Source: an uncultured Collinsella sp. (lineage in GTDB: Bacteria > Actinomycetota > Coriobacteriia > Coriobacteriales > Coriobacteriaceae). From it: a stretch of DNA of 34,377 nucleotides. Made by a program: the position numbers and the translations under genes. The DNA is taken from assembly GCA_934617135.1 (NCBI GenBank), contig CAKTUC010000009.1, positions 1-34,377 of the forward strand, given 5' to 3'. The notes below the pieces were generated by a model. It was not told the origin of the DNA. It saw nothing but the letters and a program-made list of their open reading frames with translations, and ran no database searches. Shown here piece after piece: positions 9,091 through 15,745 of the stretch; the stretch's first letter is position 1; each line of letters begins with the position of its first letter.

Positions 9091-9126
9091 AGAATAGCCG
9101 CCCGGTTTGTACCTGGCGGCTATTCT
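9091..9126 (+). repeat. glgD-glgA junction hairpin
   Basis: AGAATAGCCGCC (9091-9102) is perfectly complementary to GGCGGCTATTCT (9115-9126). The 12-nt loop can itself form GGT/ACC around TTGT. Translation of glgA starts 24 nt later and there is no T run. It may mark a processing site or partial terminator that sets GlgA level apart from GlgCD. Confidence 0.5.
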
Positions 9127-9149
9127 CGAATAACAACATGGGAGACAAT

Positions 9150-11456
9150 ATGGCAGAAACCAGCAAAAAGATGCAGATCGTGTTTGCCTCGGCCGAGTGC
9201 GCACCGTTTGTGAAGACCGGTGGCCTGGGCGACGTGGCGGGCTCGCTGCCTGCGGCGCTTGTGCGCGCCGGCGCCGAAGTCATCGTGATGGTGCCCAAGT
9301 ACGCAACCATCAAGGACGAGTACAAGGCGCAGATGGAGCACTTTGCCGACTTTTACGTGAGCCTGGGTTGGCGCAATGAGTACTGCGGACTCGAGAAGCT
9401 CGAGCACGACGGCGTCACCTATATGTTCATCGACAACGAGCGCTACTTTGCGCGCGACTATCCGTACGGCTTCTTTGACGACGGCGAGCGCTTTGCGTTC
9501 TTCTCCAAGGCCATCACCGAGAGCCTGCAGCACCTGCCGGCCGGTTTTGAGTGCGACATCCTGCACTGCAACGACTGGCAGACGGCGCTGGCGCCCGTGT
9601 TCCTGCGCGAGTTCTACCAGGGCCTGCCGCTGTACGACCGCGTGAAGACCGTGTTCTCGATCCACAACGTGGCGTTCCAGGGCCAGTTTAGCGACACCGT
9701 GATGGAGGACATCCTGGGCGTGGCGCATATTCCGGCGGCCGCCTCGCAGCTGCGCTGCGACGCCTGCAGCATTAACTACATGCTGGGCGCGTTGCGCTAT
9801 GCCGACGCCATCACCACGGTGAGCCCCACCTATGCGGGCGAGATCCAGACGCCCGAGTTTGGCGAGGGCCTGGACGGCGTGCTGCGCGAGCGCTCCTATG
9901 CGCTGCAGGGCATCCTCAACGGTATTGACGTGGCGGGCTTTGACCCGGCGACCGACAAGCGCATTGCCGCAAACTACACGGTCGAGGACCGTTCTGGCAA
10001 GGCCGTGTGCAAGGCCAAGCTGCAGGAAGAGCTGGGGCTCGAGGTTCGCGACGACCGTCCGCTCATGGTCATGGTCACGCGCCTGACACGCCAGAAGGGC
10101 ATGGACCTGGTCATGTACGCGCTCGACCGCATCCTGGCCGGCGGCGTGCAGGTGGCGGTGCTGGGCACCGGCGACCGCGACTACGAGGACGGCCTGCGCT
10201 ACTTCCAGGACAAGTACCCCGGCACCATGGCCGCGCGCATCGAGTTCGATCCTGCGCTGTCGCAGCGTATGTATGCCGCAGCCGATATGTTCCTGATGCC
10301 TTCGAAGTTTGAGCCCTGCGGACTGTCGCAGATCATCGCCATGCGCTACGGCACCTTGCCCATCGTGCGCGAGACCGGTGGCCTGAAGGACACGGTGATC
10401 CCGTATAACGAGTTTACCGGCGAGGGCACAGGCTTCTCGTTTAGCAACTTTAACGGCGACGAGATGGGCGACGCCGTGTTCCGCGCGGCACGCCTGTTCT
10501 GGGATAACCGCGACGCCTGGAATCAGCTGGTCACGCAGGCTATGAGCCAGGACTTTAGCTGGACGCGCTCGGCCGACAAGTATCTGGACCTGTACTTCTT
10601 TATGCATCCGGAGATTGAGAGGCCGACGGCTGTGGTTGAGGCAGCGGAGCCTGTCGAGGAGCCCAAAGCTGAGCCCGAGGTTGTGGCCGAGCCGGTTGTT
10701 GAGGCGCCCGTTGCTGTTGAGGAGGCCAAGGCTGAGGAGAAGCCGATTGAGGCTGCTCCCGAGGTGAAGGTTGAGGCTGCTCCCGAACCCGAGGCCAAGC
10801 CGGCTGCGAAGCCTGCCGCCAAGAAGACCACGACTCGTAAGACGACGGCCAAGAAGGCTACGACGGCCAAGGCTGCAGCTACCAAGACTGCCGCAGCTAA
10901 GACGACGGCTGCCAAGGCAACGACGACGCGCAAGCGCACGACCGCCGCTGCCAAGAAGGCCACCGAGGTCGCTCCCGAGGTAAAGACCGAGGCTGCAGCT
11001 GAGGCACCTGCCACCGAGACCAAGCCGGTAGCCAAGGCTCCGGCCAAGACCGCTGCCAAGAAGAAGACTGCCGCTAAGACCACCGCTGCTAAGAAGACCA
11101 CGGCAACGAAGGCGACGACCACCAAGGCCGCCGCAAAGCCGGCCGCCAAGGTCGAGGAGACGCCCTCCGAGCCCAAGGCCGAGGAAACCGTGGAGGCCAA
11201 GCCCTCCGCCAAGACCACCACGCGCAAGCGCACCACCACGACGGCCAAGAAGACCGCGACCAAGGCAGAGGCAAAGCCCAAGGTAAAGGCCGAGCCGGCA
11301 CCGAAGGCTGCCGAGGTCAAGGCTGCCCCGAAGGCTGAGGCAAAGGTCGAGCCTGCCAAGGAGACCCCGGTCTCCCCCGCCGCTCCGGTCGAGGAAAAGG
11401 CACCGTCCAAGAAGACTTCCGTCCGCAAGGCCACGGCCACCCGCAAGCGCCGCTAA
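9150..11456 (+). CDS. glgA: glycogen synthase (GT5) with a long alternating acidic/basic C-terminal tail
   Basis: Elongates alpha-1,4-glucan using ADP-glucose. The N-terminal GT5 domain has KTGGLGDV (residues 22-29), HCNDWQTAL and the SIHNVAFQG segment. The C-terminal GT-B half has LTRQKGMDL and the catalytic EPCGLSQ with E388, then VRETGGL. The enzyme ends near residue 485, the normal family length. About 280 further residues (491-768) are low complexity: a Glu/Ala/Pro/Val segment, then blocks of AAKKTTTRKTT type separated by acidic stretches, ending in RKATATRKRR. ATG 9150 was preferred to ATG 9138 because GGGAG lies between them. Last gene of glgBPCDA, followed by a strong hairpin. The tail's function is unknown; it resembles GlgB's tail. 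Confidence 0.95.
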   Translation: MAETSKKMQIVFASAECAPFVKTGGLGDVAGSLPAALVRAGAEVIVMVPKYATIKDEYKAQMEHFADFYVSLGWRNEYCGLEKLEHDGVTYMFIDNERYFARDYPYGFFDDGERFAFFSKAITESLQHLPAGFECDILHCNDWQTALAPVFLREFYQGLPLYDRVKTVFSIHNVAFQGQFSDTVMEDILGVAHIPAAASQLRCDACSINYMLGALRYADAITTVSPTYAGEIQTPEFGEGLDGVLRERSYALQGILNGIDVAGFDPATDKRIAANYTVEDRSGKAVCKAKLQEELGLEVRDDRPLMVMVTRLTRQKGMDLVMYALDRILAGGVQVAVLGTGDRDYEDGLRYFQDKYPGTMAARIEFDPALSQRMYAAADMFLMPSKFEPCGLSQIIAMRYGTLPIVRETGGLKDTVIPYNEFTGEGTGFSFSNFNGDEMGDAVFRAARLFWDNRDAWNQLVTQAMSQDFSWTRSADKYLDLYFFMHPEIERPTAVVEAAEPVEEPKAEPEVVAEPVVEAPVAVEEAKAEEKPIEAAPEVKVEAAPEPEAKPAAKPAAKKTTTRKTTAKKATTAKAAATKTAAAKTTAAKATTTRKRTTAAAKKATEVAPEVKTEAAAEAPATETKPVAKAPAKTAAKKKTAAKTTAAKKTTATKATTTKAAAKPAAKVEETPSEPKAEETVEAKPSAKTTTRKRTTTTAKKTATKAEAKPKVKAEPAPKAAEVKAAPKAEAKVEPAKETPVSPAAPVEEKAPSKKTSVRKATATRKRR

Positions 11457-11481
11457 TCCGGACGATTCAAAATCCAATCCT

Positions 11482-11534
11482 CAATAGAACAAGAGGGTGT
11501 CGTTAACCGCGACGCCCTCTTGTTCTATTGATTT
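11482..11534 (+). terminator. terminator after the glycogen operon
   Basis: CAATAGAACAAGAGGG (11482-11497) pairs perfectly with CCCTCTTGTTCTATTG (11515-11530). The helix continues inward with TGTCG/CGACG through one G-U pair, giving about 21 bp around a 7-nt loop. ATTT follows. The U tract is short, but the length and the position between glgA and the next promoter support termination. Confidence 0.72.
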
Positions 11535-11555
11535 GGTAAAACGATTTTCTAGCAC
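11533..11555 (+). promoter_or_regulatory. operator-like site before the amylase-glucanotransferase gene
   Basis: TTGGTAAAACG (11533-11543), then ATTTTCTAGCAC. The first 11 bases are identical to the reverse complement of 1589-1599, and both copies continue with T-rich sequence and TAGCA. It lies about 55-75 nt upstream of a TATACT (11609-11614) that could be the -10 of the fusion gene, with TTTATA at 11585-11590 as a weak -35. A shared regulator with the HAD/glgB region is inferred. Confidence 0.45.
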
Positions 11556-11674
11556 AACCGTTCGCCGATAGTGAACGGCTGTGGTTTATACAACTAAAGT
11601 ACAACGGATATACTTAGGAACTGTGCGTTAAGCCATGACCCGTTGGCCATGATTGTATAGAACTGGACCATACT

Positions 11675-14600
11675 ATGAGATTGATTCACAACAGCCGCCT
11701 GCCGCAGTTTCGCACTCCGTTTGGCGCTGTGACCACTGGAACTTCCGTTGCGCTCTCGGTGATTTTGGAGGACGCCGATCCCAACCAGGCAACGCTTACC
11801 CTGCGCACCTGGGTCGACGGCATCGGCGAGACCCTCATCCCCATGGAGCATGAGGGCGACGGGATCTTTACCGGCGAGCTTCCGTGCCCCGAACCCTGTC
11901 TTGTCTGGTACAGCTTTATATGCAATATCGAGGGCCAGCCCGAGGTCCGCTTGGGCGCACCGCAAGGCCGCACCGGCGGCGAGGGCGTAACCTACGACTA
12001 CGCCGAGGTACCGTCCTTCCAAATTACCGTCTACAAGCACCGCGAGAACCGCCCCGCCTGGTACGAGCGCGGCATGGTGTACCAGATCTTCCCCGACCGC
12101 TACGCTCGTGACGAGCACTGGCGCGAGCGCACGCTGGCCGAGCTCGAAAAACCGCGTAAGGGCATTCAGCGCCGCATGGTCGAGGACTGGAACGAGCCGC
12201 CTGTGTACGAGCGCGCTGAAGATGGCTCAATCAAGACCTGGGACTTCTACGGCGGATCGCTCAAGGGCATCCAGGAAGACCTGCCCCGCATCGCCGAGCT
12301 GGGCTTTACCGCCATCTACCTCAACCCCATCTTTGAGGCCGCGAGCAACCATCGCTACGACACGGCCGACTACACCAAAATCGATCCGATCCTGGGCACC
12401 GAGCAGGACTTTACCGAGCTGTGCCAGGCAGCCGAGAAGCTGGGCATTTCCATCATCCTGGACGGCGTCTTCAACCACACGGGCGACGACTCGATCTATT
12501 TCAACCGCTATGGCAACTACCCCAGTGTGGGCGCCTGGCAGAGCGAGGATTCGCCGTGGCGCGACGCCTTCACCTTCCACGAGGACGGATCGTACGATTG
12601 CTGGTGGGGCGTGGGCAACATGCCCGCGATCAACGAGAAGTCCGAGCTGGTGCGCGAGAAGCTCTTGGGCAAGGACGGCGTCATCCGCAAGTGGCTGCGC
12701 GCCGGTGCTCACGGCTGGCGTCTGGACGTCGCTGACGAGCTTTCCGACGACTTCCTGGCCGAGATCAAGAAGGCAGTACTTGCCGAAAAGCCCGACGCGC
12801 TGCTGCTCGGCGAGGTCTGGGAGGACGCCTCTAACAAGATTAGCTATGGCCACCTGCGCTGCTACCTGCAGGGCTCCGAGCTTGATTCCGCCATGGACTA
12901 CCCCTTCCGCGACATGGTCATCGGCTTTTTGATGGGCTACAAGAACGCCTATCAGGCGGCCGAGGATATCGAGACCCTGCGTGAGAACTACCCGAGCGAG
13001 GCTCTGTCCTGCGCGCTCAATCTGCTGTCGAGCCACGATCGCCCGCGCATCATCTCGGTGCTCGGCGGCGGTCCCGACGAGTCGCAGCTGCCCGAGTGTG
13101 AACGCAGCAAGTGGCGCCTGGACGAGAATGCGATGGGCCTTGCCAAGAGCCGTTTTTGGCTCGCGACGCTCATGCAGATGACCTTCCCCGGCGTGCCTTC
13201 GATTTACTATGGCGACGAGTACGGCCTGGAGGGCCTTACCGATCCGGGCAACCGTCGCACCCTGCCGACCAAGGAAGACCTGCACGACTTCGACACGCTC
13301 GCGATCGTCAAGAACGCCTCGGCCGTGCGCCGTGCGCTGCCGTTTATGATCGACGGCGAGATCAAGGCCTTCGCGCTCAACGACGAGGTGCTGGCCTACA
13401 ACCGCACGGGCAAGGACGGCGAGTCCGCGACCGTCATCATCAACCGCAGCCTGCGCAATTCGCACCGCGTGACGATCCCGGCGCTCGGCGAATGTGCAAG
13501 CGACGTCATTAGCGGCCACGAGTGCGTGATCCACAACGGCACGGTCACGCTCGACCTGTACCCGCTGGGTTCGTCGATCATCTATCACCACGCCGAGCAG
13601 CGCCTGCAGGAGCCGCTCGATCACGGCGCGGGCGTCGTGTGCCATATCACCTCGGTGCCGACCGACGACGGCAAACCGGGCACGATCGGCGCGCCCACGC
13701 GTCGCTTTATCGACCATCTGGCCGCCATGGGCATGCGCTACTGGCAGGTCCTGCCCGTCAACCCGACGGACTTCTTCCGCTCCCCTTACGCCGGCCCTTC
13801 GGCCTTTGCAGGCAATATCGACCTGCTGCCGGAGTCGCATGAGGAGCTGGCCGCCGACTTTAAAGTCTGGAAAGCCCGCGGTGGCGAGGATGCCGATCCG
13901 CTCTACACCGCGTTTAAGCATCGCAATGCCGACTGGCTCGAGAAGTACTGCGTCTACATGGCCGTCAAGAAGTACTTTGAAGGCGAATCGCGCCATGATT
14001 GGCCGGCCGATGTCGCGCGCTACAACGAGCATCTGATTGACGACAAACGTTTCCACGACGAGGCAGAGCTGCAGGCGTACATGCAGTACCGCTTTGACCT
14101 GGCCTGGTGCGAGCTCATGAACTACGCGCACAAGAAGGGAATCGAGGTTATCGGCGACATTCCGATGTACGTCTCGGACGATTCGGCCGACGCGTGGAGT
14201 GAACCCGAGAACTTCTGGCTGTCCGATACCGGCAAGGCGATTGAGATTTCTGGCGCGCCGCCCGACAATTTTGCGCCCGAGGGCCAGGTGTGGGGCAACC
14301 CCACCTTCCGTTGGGATCACATGAAGGAGAACGGCTACCGCTGGTGGATGGACCGTCTGCGTCGCGCGTTCTCACTCTACGACCGCGTGCGCCTGGACCA
14401 CTTCCTGGGATTCCACAGCTACTTTAGCATTCCCGCAGGCAAAGCCTGCGCCGACGGCCGCTGGCTGGCGGGTCCGGGCAAGGACCTGTTCCAGACTGCC
14501 TATGACGAGCTGGGACCGCTCAACTTTATCGCCGAGGACCTAGGCTACCTGACGCCCGGTGTTCGCGCGATGGCTTCGACCTGCGGCTTCCCTGGTATGG

Positions 14601-14971
14601 ACGTACTGGAGTTTAGCGATTACGACGTGCGCAACGGGATTCATCCCACGCCCGGCAAGATCCTGTATACCTCGACGCACGACACGTCGACGCTTGCCGG
14701 CTGGTGCACGCGCTCCTTTGCGGGCGGCGACGAGCCGAGCGGCGTTGAGTGCGCAGCCAAGCTGATGGGCGATGCGCTGGCAAGCGACGCTCCCCTCGTG
14801 ATGATGCCGCTGCAGGACGTTCTGGGGCTGGGCGACGATGCGCGCATGAACGTGCCGGGTGTCGCCACGGGCAACTGGACTTGGCAGGCCGATGAAGCCG
14901 ACGTTGCGGCCGCTGAGGGCAAAACTGCACAGCTCCTGCGCAACACCCATAGATTCTGGGGCGAAGCGTGA
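11675..14971 (+). CDS. fused GH13 alpha-amylase/neopullulanase-like enzyme and GH77 4-alpha-glucanotransferase
   Basis: A 1098-residue protein with two complete glucan enzymes. Residues about 1-125 look like an N-terminal beta-sandwich starch-binding domain as in neopullulanases. The GH13 barrel follows (YQIFPDRYARD; DGVFNHTGDD), with nucleophile D351 (GWRLDVADE), acid/base E380 (LLGEVWED) and D455 (LSSHDRPR), then a C-terminal beta domain to about 640. GH77 (MalQ type) runs from about 650 to 1098, with D908 (RLDHFLGF), E954 (IAEDLG) and D1003 (STHDTST). All six catalytic acids are present, so both halves should be active. GH77 usually has HDN where this has HDT. It likely acts on maltodextrins or outer glycogen chains left by GlgP. 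The ribosome site before ATG 11675 is weak (GGACC). Confidence 0.9.
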   Translation: MRLIHNSRLPQFRTPFGAVTTGTSVALSVILEDADPNQATLTLRTWVDGIGETLIPMEHEGDGIFTGELPCPEPCLVWYSFICNIEGQPEVRLGAPQGRTGGEGVTYDYAEVPSFQITVYKHRENRPAWYERGMVYQIFPDRYARDEHWRERTLAELEKPRKGIQRRMVEDWNEPPVYERAEDGSIKTWDFYGGSLKGIQEDLPRIAELGFTAIYLNPIFEAASNHRYDTADYTKIDPILGTEQDFTELCQAAEKLGISIILDGVFNHTGDDSIYFNRYGNYPSVGAWQSEDSPWRDAFTFHEDGSYDCWWGVGNMPAINEKSELVREKLLGKDGVIRKWLRAGAHGWRLDVADELSDDFLAEIKKAVLAEKPDALLLGEVWEDASNKISYGHLRCYLQGSELDSAMDYPFRDMVIGFLMGYKNAYQAAEDIETLRENYPSEALSCALNLLSSHDRPRIISVLGGGPDESQLPECERSKWRLDENAMGLAKSRFWLATLMQMTFPGVPSIYYGDEYGLEGLTDPGNRRTLPTKEDLHDFDTLAIVKNASAVRRALPFMIDGEIKAFALNDEVLAYNRTGKDGESATVIINRSLRNSHRVTIPALGECASDVISGHECVIHNGTVTLDLYPLGSSIIYHHAEQRLQEPLDHGAGVVCHITSVPTDDGKPGTIGAPTRRFIDHLAAMGMRYWQVLPVNPTDFFRSPYAGPSAFAGNIDLLPESHEELAADFKVWKARGGEDADPLYTAFKHRNADWLEKYCVYMAVKKYFEGESRHDWPADVARYNEHLIDDKRFHDEAELQAYMQYRFDLAWCELMNYAHKKGIEVIGDIPMYVSDDSADAWSEPENFWLSDTGKAIEISGAPPDNFAPEGQVWGNPTFRWDHMKENGYRWWMDRLRRAFSLYDRVRLDHFLGFHSYFSIPAGKACADGRWLAGPGKDLFQTAYDELGPLNFIAEDLGYLTPGVRAMASTCGFPGMDVLEFSDYDVRNGIHPTPGKILYTSTHDTSTLAGWCTRSFAGGDEPSGVECAAKLMGDALASDAPLVMMPLQDVLGLGDDARMNVPGVATGNWTWQADEADVAAAEGKTAQLLRNTHRFWGEA

Positions 14972-15015
14972 TAAAACCCCCGATATAGGGTACAGTTACA
15001 GCTGTTTGAATTTAT

Positions 15016-15040
15016 GCGGGCAGAGCGATCTGCCCGCTTT
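15016..15040 (+). terminator. hairpin with GCGA tetraloop after the fusion gene
   Basis: GCGGGCAGA (15016-15024) and TCTGCCCGC (15029-15037) form a perfect 9-bp stem closed by GCGA, a GNRA-type tetraloop, then TTTGTG. It acts either as the terminator of the amylase-glucanotransferase gene or as a leader structure 20 nt before the small zinc-ribbon gene. Confidence 0.6.
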
Positions 15041-15059
15041 GTGCTGAAAAGGAAGTATT

Positions 15060-15296
15060 ATGGCGCGCTACGATTACAAGTGCACGAGCTGCGGCAACGT
15101 GTTTGAGGTTGAGCACCCCATGTCCGAGACCCCCGAGGTCGTGTGCCCAAGCTGCGGCGCTCCGGCCGCCAAGACGTTCTCGGCCAGTGGCATCAAGTTT
15201 GAGGGCAGCGGCTTCTACAACACCGACCAGCGAAGCGGCGGCTCCAGCACTAGCGCCACCAGCGGCTGCTGTGCCAACTGCCCACACAACCACTAG
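15060..15296 (+). CDS. FmdB-family small zinc-ribbon protein
   Basis: A 78-residue protein beginning MARYDYKC with CTSC (residues 8-11) and CPSC (29-32), the two CxxC knuckles of the FmdB/YqaP-type putative regulatory zinc ribbon. A FSASGIKFEGSGFYNTD block, standard for the family, follows. The tail is Ser/Gly-rich and ends with CCANCPHNH, an extra Cys/His cluster that could bind a second metal. AAAGGAAG stands 6 nt before ATG. The molecular role of the family is not settled; regulation of amidase genes was the original proposal. Separated from the upstream gene by a strong hairpin. Confidence 0.85.
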   Translation: MARYDYKCTSCGNVFEVEHPMSETPEVVCPSCGAPAAKTFSASGIKFEGSGFYNTDQRSGGSSTSATSGCCANCPHNH

Positions 15297-15328
15297 CGAC
15301 AAACGGTCCCGCTACCCAGATTTCCTTA

Positions 15329-15399
15329 TGAGTTGCGGTGAAATAGTTCCTGAATCAGGCCATCCAACGGCCAAACAGGAACTATTTCAACGCAACTTT
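15329..15399. repeat. family A palindromic element, copy 1 (71 nt)
   Basis: The left arm GTTGCGGTGAAATAGTTCCTG (15332-15352 region) pairs with 15376-15396, with one mismatch in 21. The loop contains GGCC twice and could form a small inner stem. TTTT follows the right arm, so it could also terminate transcription from the fmdB-like gene. It starts 32 nt after that gene's stop. It shares TGAGTTGCGGTGAAATA with the copies at 15671 and 31923. Confidence 0.8.
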
Positions 15400-15454
15400 T
15401 CTATAGATTGGATTTCGGGCTGATGCTAAGTTTGTAACATTTCAAAACTCTACC

Positions 15455-15627
15455 GGATTACGGGGCTGAATTGACAACCTCTATCCATTCCAGTAATTTG
15501 CAAATTTCAACAAGCCATCTACCTGCGGTTTTATTTAGGTCATTTTTGCTGTGGTCGGGCATCACCAATCTAGCCCCGTAATCCGCCCCACTTTTGATAA
15601 CAGCAAGTATGAAACGGGGCTATTTTT
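15455..15627. other. 13-bp inverted repeat and competing hairpin
   Basis: GGATTACGGGGCT (15455-15467) is perfectly repeated in inverse at 15572-15584. The 8-mer AGCCCCGT inside the right copy (15572-15579) can instead pair with a second ACGGGGCT at 15614-15621, which is followed by ATTTTT. One strand segment thus has two mutually exclusive partners, the second with a terminator-like tail. No gene follows on the plus strand. Confidence 0.5.
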
Positions 15628-15670
15628 ACCACTCTTTACCTCTATTGCGATCTCCGCTCGCAGGACCACC

Positions 15671-15741
15671 TGAGTTGCGGTGAAATAAGGACTGTTTGGA
15701 GGGTAGATGCCGCTATTCAATCCCTAATTCACAGCAACTTA
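15671..15741. repeat. family A palindromic element, copy 2 (71 nt)
   Basis: Left arm 15671-15694 starts TGAGTTGCGGTGAAATA. Right arm 15718-15741 is its reverse complement with 5 mismatches in 24, the most worn of the three copies. Its left arm is an exact 24-of-24 reverse complement of the right arm of copy 3 at 31970-31993. It ends 4 nt before the rsmB stop codon. Confidence 0.78.
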
Positions 15742-15745
15742 GTAG

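Larger units (their letters stand above)
15297..15745. other. convergent intergenic region bracketed by two family A repeats
   Basis: 449 nt between the 3' ends of the fmdB-like gene and rsmB. It is clearly more A/T-rich than its neighbours and has no convincing ORF on either strand. It contains family A copy 1 (15329-15399), then a 271-nt interior with a 13-bp inverted repeat (15455-15467 / 15572-15584) and a competing hairpin (15572-15579 / 15614-15621), then family A copy 2 (15671-15741), which stops 4 nt short of the rsmB stop codon. Confidence 0.75.

Noticed and set aside
10620..11453. glgA tail as a separate downstream gene joined by a sequencing frameshift
   Set aside because: The frame is continuous, with no start or ribosome site at the junction, and GlgB has a similar tail.
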